Below, piece by piece: positions 15,994-25,488 of a stretch of 64,000 nt of DNA (position 1 is the first letter of the stretch; every line of letters starts with the position of its first letter). The position numbers were made by a program, and so were the translations under genes. The DNA is from Haoranjiania flava (GTDB lineage: Bacteria; Bacteroidota; Bacteroidia; Chitinophagales; Chitinophagaceae), in NCBI RefSeq assembly GCF_025631005.1, contig NZ_JAOTPL010000009.1, positions 1 to 64,000 of the forward strand, read 5' to 3'. The notes under the pieces were generated by a model, which saw only the letters and a list, made by a program, of their open reading frames with translations, was not told the DNA's origin and did no database searches.

Positions 15994-17781
15994 TTAGTCA
16001 GGCTTTTTGCCATCAAGAAAGCTGTTGAGGCTGGAAAGATTGATCTTATTGTCTTCTGTTTTCTCTACTGTTATTTTGCTGTAATATTCTTCTGCGGTAG
16101 AAGTATTGCTCTCGCGCTGCATAGATTCCAGCTTCCTGCGTACATAGGCCGGCACATTGTCGAGCTCACTGTTAGGGTCATTGGAATTAATATCAAAAGA
16201 AAGGTTCCTGAGTTTTTGTACACGTTCTGCCGCCCTGCGTTTCTGCATCTCTTCATCGGTAAGGTCTTCATCCAGGAAGTTTACGGGATGGCTCACTTTT
16301 GCAGTATGATTTTCAGAACCGCTTTCGTGATATTCAAATTCAATGCTTGCTTCCTTGTCTTCCGTAGCCTTTGTGTGCACGGTTTGCTTCGCTTCGGGAT
16401 GAGTAGCATAGATCATGGAAGGCTTGCTTAAGAAAGGCTTTTTTTCTTCTTTCTTCTCTTCTGCTTTTGGTTGCTGCACAGGCTCCGGTTTTACTTCTTC
16501 TGCCGGTTTGCGAGCAGCCACAAAAGAAACAACTTCTTCTTGCTCCTCTTTCAGATCAAGCACCAGGTTTTCCTGTACAGGCGGTTGTGTATGTTCAGCT
16601 ACGGGTGGTTGCAGGGGTTCCTGCTTTGGGGCTTCCGGGTTTGGAGCTTGCTGATCCGGAACTTGCTGCGGAGCGGCTTCCTGCTGCTTTTCTTCAGTTT
16701 TCGGGAAGATAACAACCGGCTGATGAGGAGTGGTCTCTGCATCTTTCAGGTCTAAGAAAACCATTTCCGACTTCTTCATTTCCTGGTTGATCTTATCTGT
16801 TTCTACAAATGGGTCTTTATTCTCAAAGCCAGTGGCTATAAGAGTTACAGCCAGGCTTTTGCCTAAGCTTTCATCAACGCCCATGCCCACGATCACATCT
16901 GTATCTTCGCCGGCATTCATGCGCACATAATCATTGATGAGTTCAAACTCATCCATGCCGCATTCATATTCACCTGTGCCGGTGATCACATTCAGCAGTA
17001 TCCATTTGGCACCACGAATATCATTATCGTTGAGCAATGGAGAATTAAGTGCGTCTTCAATGGCTTTCTGCGCACGGGTTTCACCTTCAGCCTGCGCACT
17101 GCCGAGGATGGCTACGCCGCCGTTTTTCATTACGGTAGAAACATCTGCAAAGTCTACGATAATGTGGCCTTTACTGTTGATGATATCGGTTATACACTTG
17201 GCTGCCGTAGCCAGCACATCATCAGCCTTTCCGAAGGCTTCCCGAATTTTCAGGTTCGTATGCAGCATCTTCAATTTATCGTTGGAGATCACGAGTAAGG
17301 TATCTACATAGGGCTCCAGTTCCCGGATACCGGCTTCTGCCTGCGTCCTGCGCTTAGGCCCTTCAAAACCAAAAGGTGTGGTAACGATACCTACGGTAAG
17401 TATGCCCAGCTCCTGGCATATTTTAGCAATGATAGGCGCGCCGCCTGTACCTGTGCCACCGCCCATACCGGCGCACACAAAAGCCATCTTGGTATTTACT
17501 TCCAGTATTCTTCTTATCTCCTCGAGCGATTCCTCGGTAGCTTTTTTACCAACGCTGGGGTTGGCTCCTGCTCCCAATCCCTGTGTCAGGTGCGGGCCTA
17601 ATTGGATTTTATTGGAAATATTGCTAAGCTCAAGCGCTTTGGCATCTGTATTACACACAATAAAATCTACGCCCTCCACGTTTTGAGAATGCATATAATT
17701 TACTGCATTGCTTCCTCCGCCCCCAACCCCAATTACCTTGATAATTGACGACTGGTTTTTAGGAATATCAAAATCTATCAT
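15994..17781 (-). CDS. ftsZ: cell division GTPase FtsZ
   Basis: Tubulin-like GTPase that polymerises into the cytokinetic ring. Of 595 residues, the GTPase core occupies about 10-330, with the G-box GMGGGTGTGGAPI near 105-117, GVGGGGSNAVNYM near 18 and the T7 loop near 205. A Pro/Gln/Glu-rich linker of roughly 170 residues follows (about 355-525). Near the end lies the Bacteroidota C-terminal motif VPAYVRRKLESM (near 545-556), trailed by about 40 more residues. The linker makes it much longer than the E. coli protein (383). It is last in the dcw cluster, 96 bases after ftsA. Confidence 0.98.
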   Translation of the reverse strand: MIDFDIPKNQSSIIKVIGVGGGGSNAVNYMHSQNVEGVDFIVCNTDAKALELSNISNKIQLGPHLTQGLGAGANPSVGKKATEESLEEIRRILEVNTKMAFVCAGMGGGTGTGGAPIIAKICQELGILTVGIVTTPFGFEGPKRRTQAEAGIRELEPYVDTLLVISNDKLKMLHTNLKIREAFGKADDVLATAAKCITDIINSKGHIIVDFADVSTVMKNGGVAILGSAQAEGETRAQKAIEDALNSPLLNDNDIRGAKWILLNVITGTGEYECGMDEFELINDYVRMNAGEDTDVIVGMGVDESLGKSLAVTLIATGFENKDPFVETDKINQEMKKSEMVFLDLKDAETTPHQPVVIFPKTEEKQQEAAPQQVPDQQAPNPEAPKQEPLQPPVAEHTQPPVQENLVLDLKEEQEEVVSFVAARKPAEEVKPEPVQQPKAEEKKEEKKPFLSKPSMIYATHPEAKQTVHTKATEDKEASIEFEYHESGSENHTAKVSHPVNFLDEDLTDEEMQKRRAAERVQKLRNLSFDINSNDPNSELDNVPAYVRRKLESMQRESNTSTAEEYYSKITVEKTEDNKINLSSLNSFLDGKKPD

Positions 17782-17877
17782 TGTCTATAATTTAATTAAG
17801 TTATTAAGTAGTATTAAAATTGAAAATATAATTTTTTTGGAAACTAATTCTCACGAAACCCGCATCTTATCTATATT

Positions 17878-19314
17878 TTAACGAAGATCCGTATCGCTTT
17901 CTTCTTTGAATAATTCATTCAGGCCGTTCTTTACTTTCTCTGAAAACAGGCTCCAGAATTTAGTGATCCTGTCTTCCTGTTTTTTGCCGATGCCAGCTTT
18001 TCCTTTCTTCTCCTCCACGACTGTTTCCGGCACAACTTCTTCGGATATTAATTCTTTAGGCACTTCTACTTCAGTATCTTTCTCTGTTATTTCTATAAAA
18101 TCCTCACGCATCTCATAGTCATTGCATCCTTTCAGTATCAGGCCTAAACAGGTAGAATACATCGGGCTTTTCAACTGCTCAATATGGTTGGGCGCCAGGT
18201 GCTCGTTGGGCAAGCCTACGCGTGCATTGAGGCCGGTAACATATTCGGTAAGCTGTATCAGGTTTTTCAATTGAGAGCCGCCGCCTGTAAGGATCACACC
18301 GCCATTGAGCATCCTGTTGTCAAGGCCTACCTGCTTCAGATGGTAAGACACAAAATCCAGTATCTCGCTCATGCGCGCCTGTATAATTTCAGCAAGCGTC
18401 TTTACGCTGATTTGTTTGGAAGGCATACCTTTTAAACCATTGATGGTAATGTAGGCATTGGCCTTAGCTTCGTCGCTGATGGCAGAGCCGAATTGTTTTT
18501 TCAGCGCTTCTGCCTGGTGCTTAAGCACTCCCAGGCCTACGCGGATATCATTGGTAATGTTTTCCCCTCCGAAAGGGATCACTGCAGTATGCTTCAATAC
18601 ACCTTCATAAAACACAGCCAGGTCAGAGGTACCGCCACCTATGTCTAATATGGCTACGCCGGCTTCCATGTCCAGGTCGCTCATCACGGCGGAGGCAGAT
18701 GCAAGCGGCTGCAATACGAGGTCTTTTGTTTTCAGATCGCTTCTGTTTACCGCGCGGTTGATGTTCCTGATAGCATTTTTATCTCCGGTAATGATGTGGA
18801 AGTTGGCGCCAACTTTCACGCCGTTGTGGCCTACGGGTTCTTTGATATTCTGGAAATTATCTACATAGAAATCCTGTGGTATCACATCAATGATCTCGTC
18901 GCCGGCAGGTATAAATGTCTTCTTCTGGTTATCGATCAGCTGATCAATTTCAAAGCGCTGAATTTCAATTTCCGAGTTCTGGCGCACCATGTCGCCGCGT
19001 GTTTGCAGGCTTTTGATGTGATGGCCCGCAATGCCTACATACACATCATTGATATCAAGTTCTGGATTGCTTTTCAGGCAATTCTCCACTGCCACTTTAA
19101 TGGCTCTTACTGTTTGATCAATGTTTAAAACCTGCCCGTGTTGCACACCGTTGCTGGGCGCTGTACCGAAACCGACTATTTCCAGCTTACCGTGTTCATT
19201 CTTTCTTCCCGCAATTACAGCGATCTTGGTGGTACCAATATCGAGCCCCACAATGATCGGAGAGTTTGCAGCATATGCCGCCTGTTTTTCCCGGAAGTTT
19301 GAGTCTTGATGCAT
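17878..19314 (-). CDS. ftsA: cell division protein FtsA
   Basis: Actin-like ATPase that tethers FtsZ to the membrane. The 478 residues start with VGLDIGTTKIAVIAG (phosphate-1 loop, residues 22-36). AILDIGGGTSDLAVF (near 222) is the phosphate-2 loop and GVILTGGGSQLKNL (near 335) the adenosine motif. The C terminus from about 400 is charged with basic and acidic runs, ending near WSLFSEKVKNGLNELF, a plausible membrane-targeting amphipathic helix. It sits between ftsQ and ftsZ as usual. Confidence 0.97.
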   Translation of the reverse strand: MHQDSNFREKQAAYAANSPIIVGLDIGTTKIAVIAGRKNEHGKLEIVGFGTAPSNGVQHGQVLNIDQTVRAIKVAVENCLKSNPELDINDVYVGIAGHHIKSLQTRGDMVRQNSEIEIQRFEIDQLIDNQKKTFIPAGDEIIDVIPQDFYVDNFQNIKEPVGHNGVKVGANFHIITGDKNAIRNINRAVNRSDLKTKDLVLQPLASASAVMSDLDMEAGVAILDIGGGTSDLAVFYEGVLKHTAVIPFGGENITNDIRVGLGVLKHQAEALKKQFGSAISDEAKANAYITINGLKGMPSKQISVKTLAEIIQARMSEILDFVSYHLKQVGLDNRMLNGGVILTGGGSQLKNLIQLTEYVTGLNARVGLPNEHLAPNHIEQLKSPMYSTCLGLILKGCNDYEMREDFIEITEKDTEVEVPKELISEEVVPETVVEEKKGKAGIGKKQEDRITKFWSLFSEKVKNGLNELFKEESDTDLR

Positions 19315-19332
19315 AATGATATATTTTAGTTG

Positions 19333-20313
19333 TTATTTGTTTGTATTTCGATTGGTTGTTGCGTGTTTATCCTGTTTGGCTGCACCTGCAGGCGGAGGCT
19401 TTTTACGCTCCTGTGCTTGTGTTGCGGCATTTTTTTTGTTTGCCGCACCAGTCTTCGGTTGCGCCTGCCTGGCAGGGATATTTTTATTGCTTATGGTATC
19501 TGCCAATGATACGGTATCTATACGCACGGGAATGCCAAACACAGCATCGTTCCTGTTAGCTGAATCTCGCAGTGTGGCCACTACCTGGCCATTGTACTGC
19601 ACGTCTATTTTTTTATACTTATCCAGACCCTTGGCAACCCACACCTGCTGATAGAAACTATACAACCTGTTGAATTTATTCTCTATGCTATCTGCTGTGC
19701 CGATCGCTATCATATGGTTGCCGACAACGGGCACAAATTCAAACTGGTTTTTATTGACAATGTTTATCTGCGCAATCATGGCTGTCCAGAATGTATCGCT
19801 GTTGATAAAACTGCTTAACCGCTGAATATCTTTAATAAGCAATGTATCGGCCTCTACATTGCCGGCCTCGGGAAACGAAGTAAAAACGGGCACCCTGGCA
19901 GAAACCTTGCTGTTTACCGGCAGCTTTTTAGCACTGCTGTCGATGTAGAAAGTATTGCCCTGATCCGTAAAGATCCTGGCAATCGGGTCGCTCTCAGCTA
20001 TACGCACCTGTAATACCTGGTTGTTATCAAAATACAGGTCAGCTTTTTTTACCCACACATCGGCATACAGCACCTGCTCAAGTTTTTTCAGGTCAATGGA
20101 ATCTGTTACATAGCCCACACGCCCTCCGTTTGCCGCAATAATGCCTTTTATCTGCTCTTCATTTACAAAAACATATTTCTTCTGTCCTACGATCTCTACC
20201 TTAATACCCTTGCAGATCTTGCTGCGCTTTACATCTCCGGCATAGACAAAAAGCGCTATTGTTGCGAAGAACAACAACAGCCACGAAATCAATATGATCT
20301 TTCTTTTTGTCAT
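19333..20313 (-). CDS. ftsQ: cell division protein FtsQ
   Basis: Bitopic inner-membrane protein linking early and late divisome components. A single TM (about residues 5-25) is followed by a POTRA/FtsQ-type periplasmic domain (~30-270). Of the 326 residues, the last 45 are a low-complexity basic tail (repeated Lys/Ala/Gln/Pro), absent from E. coli FtsQ. It starts immediately after the murC stop with no gap. Identification relies on topology and cluster position, since sequence conservation of FtsQ is low. Confidence 0.88.
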   Translation of the reverse strand: MTKRKIILISWLLLFFATIALFVYAGDVKRSKICKGIKVEIVGQKKYVFVNEEQIKGIIAANGGRVGYVTDSIDLKKLEQVLYADVWVKKADLYFDNNQVLQVRIAESDPIARIFTDQGNTFYIDSSAKKLPVNSKVSARVPVFTSFPEAGNVEADTLLIKDIQRLSSFINSDTFWTAMIAQINIVNKNQFEFVPVVGNHMIAIGTADSIENKFNRLYSFYQQVWVAKGLDKYKKIDVQYNGQVVATLRDSANRNDAVFGIPVRIDTVSLADTISNKNIPARQAQPKTGAANKKNAATQAQERKKPPPAGAAKQDKHATTNRNTNK

Positions 20314-21702
20314 TTATTTTTCCAATAAAATTGTTTTAATGGTTTGCCGCATCTCACCGATATCTCCTGCACCACACATAACTATCAACGCCGGCTTTCT
20401 TTGCCTTACTGTTTCTGTAAATGCTTCTTTGGTTAATACACTACAATTTTTATTCTTCATTTTCTCTGCGATCAGCTCACTGGAAACGCCTTCCACTGGC
20501 AGCTCGCGTGCCGGGTAAACAGGAAGCAAGATCACTTCATCTGCCTGATCAAGGCTGGCTGCAAATTCTGCTGCTAAATCTTTGGTTCTTGAATACAAAT
20601 GCGGCTGAAACACCAGCAACATCTGCTCATTATACAAACTTCTTACACCTTTGATTACGGCGCTTAATTCTTCGGGATGGTGCGCATAATCATCAATCAA
20701 TACGTATGGCGAATCTGTATGGCTCAGCACAAACTCAAACCTTCTTTTTACACCCCTGAATAGCTGCAATGCCTGTCTTATCTGGCTTTCAGCAATGTTG
20801 AGATAACCGGCTACAGCAATGGCGGCTATAGCATTTTCCACATTATGCAGGCCACCCGTTTTTAAAATAAGGTCTTTTATTTCTACACCATTGATATGCA
20901 CGTGGAAATGGTAAGCCCCTTCATGCACTTTTATATCAAAGGCATAAATATCTGCATCCCTATTATCCAGGCTGTAGGTTAGGTGTTTTTCTGCACCAAA
21001 ATTGTGCTTATGCTTTAAACCGTACTTGGTCAGCAAAAGCCCTGCGCTCTTGAGCTTAGACGCAAATGCCAGGTAAGCATCTTCCAGGTTTTGCACTGTG
21101 CCGTAAATATCCAGGTGATCCGGATCCATCGCTGTAATAATGGCTACATCAGGAGAAAGCTTCAGGAAGGACCGGTCGTACTCATCGGCTTCCACAACAT
21201 TTACATTTCGATCGCTGCTCCAGAAATTAGTATCATAATTCGCTGCAATGCCGCCCAGGAAAGCATTTGAGCCATAGCCTGTCTCGCGAAGCAGGTAAGC
21301 GATCATGGTTGTGACCGTAGTTTTTCCATGTGAACCTGCCACACAAATATTAAAAGCATTTTCTGTAATCCATCCAAGCACATCACTGCGCTTTACAACC
21401 ACATACTTATTTTCGCGGTAGTAAGCCAGCTCTGTATGATTGACAGGAATAGCCGGCGTGTAAATAACTACATCGGCATCTTTTGAAATCAGCTGCACAT
21501 TATCTTCATAATGAATATGCGCACCCTCTTGTGTAAGGCGCTTCGTTAGTTCTGTTTCTTTCAGATCGTAACCGGCTACACGCACGGCTTTAGAAAGGAA
21601 ATACCGTACAAGCGCACTCATACCAATACCGCCTATGCCAATAAAATACACAGACTTGATAACAATGTTGTTTAACCTCAATAAGTGCGCTTCCTGATCC
21701 AT
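20314..21702 (-). CDS. murC: UDP-N-acetylmuramate--L-alanine ligase
   Basis: Cytoplasmic ATP-dependent ligase adding the first residue of the peptidoglycan stem peptide. The 462 residues show the N-terminal Rossmann signature FIGIGGIGMSALVRY (near 20-34), the Mur P-loop VAGSHGKTTVTTM (near 120), and the LIDDYAHHPEEL motif (near 345). It directly abuts ftsQ and lies 2 bases from murG, so it belongs to the dcw operon. Confidence 0.98.
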   Translation of the reverse strand: MDQEAHLLRLNNIVIKSVYFIGIGGIGMSALVRYFLSKAVRVAGYDLKETELTKRLTQEGAHIHYEDNVQLISKDADVVIYTPAIPVNHTELAYYRENKYVVVKRSDVLGWITENAFNICVAGSHGKTTVTTMIAYLLRETGYGSNAFLGGIAANYDTNFWSSDRNVNVVEADEYDRSFLKLSPDVAIITAMDPDHLDIYGTVQNLEDAYLAFASKLKSAGLLLTKYGLKHKHNFGAEKHLTYSLDNRDADIYAFDIKVHEGAYHFHVHINGVEIKDLILKTGGLHNVENAIAAIAVAGYLNIAESQIRQALQLFRGVKRRFEFVLSHTDSPYVLIDDYAHHPEELSAVIKGVRSLYNEQMLLVFQPHLYSRTKDLAAEFAASLDQADEVILLPVYPARELPVEGVSSELIAEKMKNKNCSVLTKEAFTETVRQRKPALIVMCGAGDIGEMRQTIKTILLEK

Positions 21703-21704
21703 GC

Positions 21705-22811
21705 TTATTTAAAAATATCTTTAATTATTTCTGATGCAATTACTTCATTGGCATTGGTTGTGGCCAATGCGGATATGTTTTTAATAAAAGTGTTTTTCTT
21801 TTCTTCGTTGAATAATAAATCGGTTATTGCAGAGAAAAGCTTTGTCCGCACTTCGCTGTCCGGCACTATCTCTGCGGCTTTTTTATTCACCAGGTTCATA
21901 GCGTTAACCGTCTGATGGTCTTCTGCTGCGTAAGGATAAGGCACAAAGATCACAGGCTTCTTTACCACGCAAAGCTCCGAAACCGTCATGGCGCCTGCCC
22001 TTGCTACCACGATGTCTGCCGCAGCATACGCGTACTCCATCTCTGATATAAACTCTGAAACATAAATATTATCTTTTGCAAAGGCCGCCATACTGATGTA
22101 AGTCTGCGAATTATTTTTACCCGTCTGCCAGATCAGCTGCACATCCAGCGTAGAAATATCTGAAAGATGAAAAGCAATCACATCATTGATACTTTTTGCG
22201 CCGAGGCTGCCGCCAACCACCAGTACGGTAGGCTTCGTAGCATGCAGGTTAAAGTAGTTTCTCGCCTCTTCTTTGCCTACTGTATTCTCTACAATCTTCT
22301 TCCTTACCGGGTTCCCGGTGATCTGTATTTTTTCCGGAGGAAAGAATTTCTCCATACCGTCGGTAGCTACAAATACTTTTACAGCTTTCTTCCCCAACAA
22401 AATATTACTCTTGCCTGCAAAAGAATTTGACTCATGGATATACGTAGGAATGTCTTCTTTCTGAGCGTATCTTAACACCGGGAATGTAGAGTAGCCGCCA
22501 ACACCGATAACCACATCAGGCGGAAATTTTTTGAAAATTTCTTTTACCTGGAAGTAGCTTTTAATGAGTTTAAAAGGCAAAGAAATATTCTTCAGCATCT
22601 GGCTGCGGTTAAAGCCTGCCATGTCTATGCCCTGAATGTTATAGCCCGCTTCAGGCACTTTTTCCATCTCCATTTTACCCTTAGCGCCAATAAAAAGAAT
22701 TTCCAGTGCGGGCATGATATTTTTCAGTGCATTGGCAATAGCCACAGCCGGGAAGATATGCCCTCCTGTGCCGCCGCCTGCTATGATCACTTTGCCTGTT
22801 TTACTTTTCAT
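21705..22811 (-). CDS. murG: UDP-GlcNAc:lipid I GlcNAc transferase
   Basis: Peripheral membrane GT28 glycosyltransferase converting lipid I to lipid II on the inner leaflet. The 368 residues carry the N-terminal AGGGTGGHIFPAVAIA loop (residues 10-25), VIGVGGYSTFPVL near 99, and the donor-binding VGGSLGAKSIND near 200. The acceptor-side HESNSFAGKSN is near 127. It lies 14 bases after ftsW and 2 bases before murC. Confidence 0.98.
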   Translation of the reverse strand: MKSKTGKVIIAGGGTGGHIFPAVAIANALKNIMPALEILFIGAKGKMEMEKVPEAGYNIQGIDMAGFNRSQMLKNISLPFKLIKSYFQVKEIFKKFPPDVVIGVGGYSTFPVLRYAQKEDIPTYIHESNSFAGKSNILLGKKAVKVFVATDGMEKFFPPEKIQITGNPVRKKIVENTVGKEEARNYFNLHATKPTVLVVGGSLGAKSINDVIAFHLSDISTLDVQLIWQTGKNNSQTYISMAAFAKDNIYVSEFISEMEYAYAAADIVVARAGAMTVSELCVVKKPVIFVPYPYAAEDHQTVNAMNLVNKKAAEIVPDSEVRTKLFSAITDLLFNEEKKNTFIKNISALATTNANEVIASEIIKDIFK

Positions 22812-22825
22812 TTTTTTGTTTTTTA

Positions 22826-24136
22826 TTATTCTATTGTCTCACTTTCTATTAACGGCCGGGCTTCTGCCACCGCATCGCCTTCATTTTCAACATTGCCTCT
22901 TACGTTTAATTCCACATAACGGGATACGCTCAGGATAATGCCGATAGATGCACAGGTAAACAGAAAAGATGTGCCGCCCATGCTTATCAGCGGCAGCGTA
23001 ACGCCTGTAACCGGTATCAATCCTACGTTTACGGCCATATTAGATACTGCCTGTATCACCAGCGTAAAGCTTAACCCAAGCGCAAGGAACGCCCCGAACG
23101 CGCCCGGGCATTTCCTGAATATACTTATACACCTGTATAAAAAAACCAGGTAAATAAATATGATGAACACACCCCCCAATAAACCGTATTCTTCTATGAT
23201 GATGGAATAGATAAAGTCGTTGTAAGCCTGTGGCAGATAGTTACGCTGCTCACTGTTACCGGGGCCGAGGCCAAATAATACGCCGCCGTTCGCAATTGCT
23301 ATCCTGCTTTGCTGCACCTGGTAAGGCACATCATCGCCTTTGGCAAAGAGAAAATCCTGTACGCGGCTAACCCATGTAGAAAACCTTTTGAATACAGAAC
23401 TTTCGTCCTGCACGGTTTCCATTTTTACAATATTTTTATTGTGGGTATGCTCGAGGTCGGGGTTGTAGGTAGTTACAGCTACGCCTACTATCAGCAAAAC
23501 CGGTATCATAGCTACGCCGATCATCATAAATATATGCTTATACCTTACCCTGCCTATAAACAATAGCAATAGGGATGTAAGCCCCGTGAGCAAAGCGTTT
23601 GATAAGTTTGCAGGCATAATGAGGCCGCAGGTAAGCACGATAGGAATAAACACAGGCAGGAAGCCTTTCTTAAGGTCCTTGATCTTATCGTTTTCCTGTT
23701 TGCGGCTCAACTGCCTGGAGAGGAACATATACAAAGCAAGCTTTGCAAAATCACTTGTCTGGAACGTCATGTTAATGATGGGTATCTCAATCCACCGTAC
23801 ACCGGAATTGATCTCTGCGCCGAAAAATAAAGTGTATGCCAGCAAGGGAATGGAGATGATATAGAGTATCAATGCGATCTTCGAGAATAATGCATAGTTC
23901 ACTTTATGCAACAGGTAGATCATTCCAAATCCGAGTAATATAAATACCAGCTGCTTAAATAAATAGATCTCGGTATTGCCGTTGTTCATTTTATAAGCAA
24001 GCGAGCCGGTAGCGCTGTACACCACCAACATAGACACCAGGGCAAGCAACGCCGCGCAACCCCAGATGTATTGGTCGCCTTTTATCCTGCCAAGGTATTT
24101 TTTTACAGAGCCGTCTATGTTGTACGTTGATGACAT
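22826..24136 (-). CDS. ftsW: peptidoglycan glycosyltransferase FtsW
   Basis: SEDS-family polytopic membrane enzyme that polymerises lipid II at the septum together with FtsI. The 436 residues have about ten TM segments. VLFGLGPGNSEQRNYLPQAY (near 280) and the YNDFIYSIIIEEYGL segment match the SEDS loop, and GVTLPLISMGGTSFL (near 375) is the C-terminal signature. It is encoded between murD and murG, as expected in a dcw cluster. Position and the partner ftsI in the same cluster favour FtsW over RodA. Confidence 0.95.
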   Translation of the reverse strand: MSSTYNIDGSVKKYLGRIKGDQYIWGCAALLALVSMLVVYSATGSLAYKMNNGNTEIYLFKQLVFILLGFGMIYLLHKVNYALFSKIALILYIISIPLLAYTLFFGAEINSGVRWIEIPIINMTFQTSDFAKLALYMFLSRQLSRKQENDKIKDLKKGFLPVFIPIVLTCGLIMPANLSNALLTGLTSLLLLFIGRVRYKHIFMMIGVAMIPVLLIVGVAVTTYNPDLEHTHNKNIVKMETVQDESSVFKRFSTWVSRVQDFLFAKGDDVPYQVQQSRIAIANGGVLFGLGPGNSEQRNYLPQAYNDFIYSIIIEEYGLLGGVFIIFIYLVFLYRCISIFRKCPGAFGAFLALGLSFTLVIQAVSNMAVNVGLIPVTGVTLPLISMGGTSFLFTCASIGIILSVSRYVELNVRGNVENEGDAVAEARPLIESETIE

Positions 24137-24138
24137 TG

Positions 24139-25488
24139 TTATAATGCTTTTACTTCCTGTTTAAAAATGTTACCCCTGTCCATATAATTTTTAAAAAGAT
24201 CAAAGCTGGAACAGCCGGGGCTTAATAACACTACATCTCCGGAGGCAGCTAAATGATAAGCCTCTCCCACTGCATCTTTCATGGAAGATGTTTCTACCAC
24301 CGGCACCAGCGTATTGAAAGCATTGACGATCCTGGAATTGTCCAGCCCGAGGCAGACAATGGCTTTTACTTTTTCTTTCACCAGCTCTTCGAGGAAAGAA
24401 TAATCGTTGCCTTTATCAATACCGCCCATAATGAGAATGGTAGGCTTGGCAATGCTTTCAAGCGCAAACCAAACGCTGTTGAGGTTTGTGCCTTTACTGT
24501 CGTTGATAAATTCTATACCGTTGATGGTGGTTACCGGCTCCATGCGGTGTTCAAGGTTCTCAAAAGTTTTGATCGCTTCGCGAATTTTTTCTTTGCGTAT
24601 GTTAAGGCTTGCCCCCGCCAGTCCCGCTGCCATAGTGTTGTACTGATTATGTTTCCCTTTTAATGCGAAATCATAAATGTTCATGCTTACACGTTCTTCC
24701 TGTGCTTTCAACATCATTTGTCCGTCTTTAATGTATGCGCCTTTGTTTACTTCCTGTTTCATTGTAAAAGGGATTGATTGTGATAAAACTGAAATGTTTT
24801 TTAATTTTTTTATAATGATGTTGTCATCAAGGTTGTAGATGAAAACATCGTCTGAATGCTGATTTGCCGTAATTTTAAATTTACTGTCTATATAATTCTC
24901 CATGCGGTAATCATACCTGTCCAGGTGGTCTTCTGTAATGTTGAGCAGTACTGCCACATCCGGGCGGAACGTTTTTATATCATCCAGCTGAAAAGAACTT
25001 ATTTCCAACACGTACAACGGTTTCGGATCTTCTGCTACCTGTTGAGCAAACGAGTAGCCTATATTGCCCACCAATGCACAGTCAAGGCCTGCTGTTGTGC
25101 AGATGTGGTAAATCAATGACGTTGTTGTAGTCTTGCCGTTGGTGCCTGTGATGGCAATTATTTTACTATCGCCTTTGTATTGGTAAGCCAGCTCAATCTC
25201 ACTGATCACTTCAATGCCGGCTTCTCTTATTTTCTTCATTACAGGTGTGCTTTCCGCAATGCCCGGGCTTTTTACAATCACCTCTGCGTCAAGGATTTTC
25301 GCTGTCGTATGGCCGCCTTCTTCATAGGCTATGCCTGCGTTATGCAATTTTACTTTATATGCCTCTTCAATTTTTCCATAGTCGCTCACAAACACTTCAA
25401 AGCCTTGTTGCACAGCCAGCAAAGCAGCGCCTATGCCGCTTTCAGCAGCACCCAGTACACAAAGCTTTTGATGTTTATTCCTGTTCAT
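24139..25488 (-). CDS. murD: UDP-N-acetylmuramoyl-L-alanine--D-glutamate ligase
   Basis: Cytoplasmic Mur ligase adding D-glutamate. The 449 residues begin CVLGAAESGIGAALLA (near 10), with the P-loop ITGTNGKTTTTSLIY near 113, LNITEDHLDRY near 183, and FINDSKGTNLNSVWFAL near 310. Its start overlaps the mraY stop by one base (ATTA on the plus strand), so translation is coupled. ftsW follows 2 bases downstream. Confidence 0.98.
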   Translation of the reverse strand: MNRNKHQKLCVLGAAESGIGAALLAVQQGFEVFVSDYGKIEEAYKVKLHNAGIAYEEGGHTTAKILDAEVIVKSPGIAESTPVMKKIREAGIEVISEIELAYQYKGDSKIIAITGTNGKTTTTSLIYHICTTAGLDCALVGNIGYSFAQQVAEDPKPLYVLEISSFQLDDIKTFRPDVAVLLNITEDHLDRYDYRMENYIDSKFKITANQHSDDVFIYNLDDNIIIKKLKNISVLSQSIPFTMKQEVNKGAYIKDGQMMLKAQEERVSMNIYDFALKGKHNQYNTMAAGLAGASLNIRKEKIREAIKTFENLEHRMEPVTTINGIEFINDSKGTNLNSVWFALESIAKPTILIMGGIDKGNDYSFLEELVKEKVKAIVCLGLDNSRIVNAFNTLVPVVETSSMKDAVGEAYHLAASGDVVLLSPGCSSFDLFKNYMDRGNIFKQEVKAL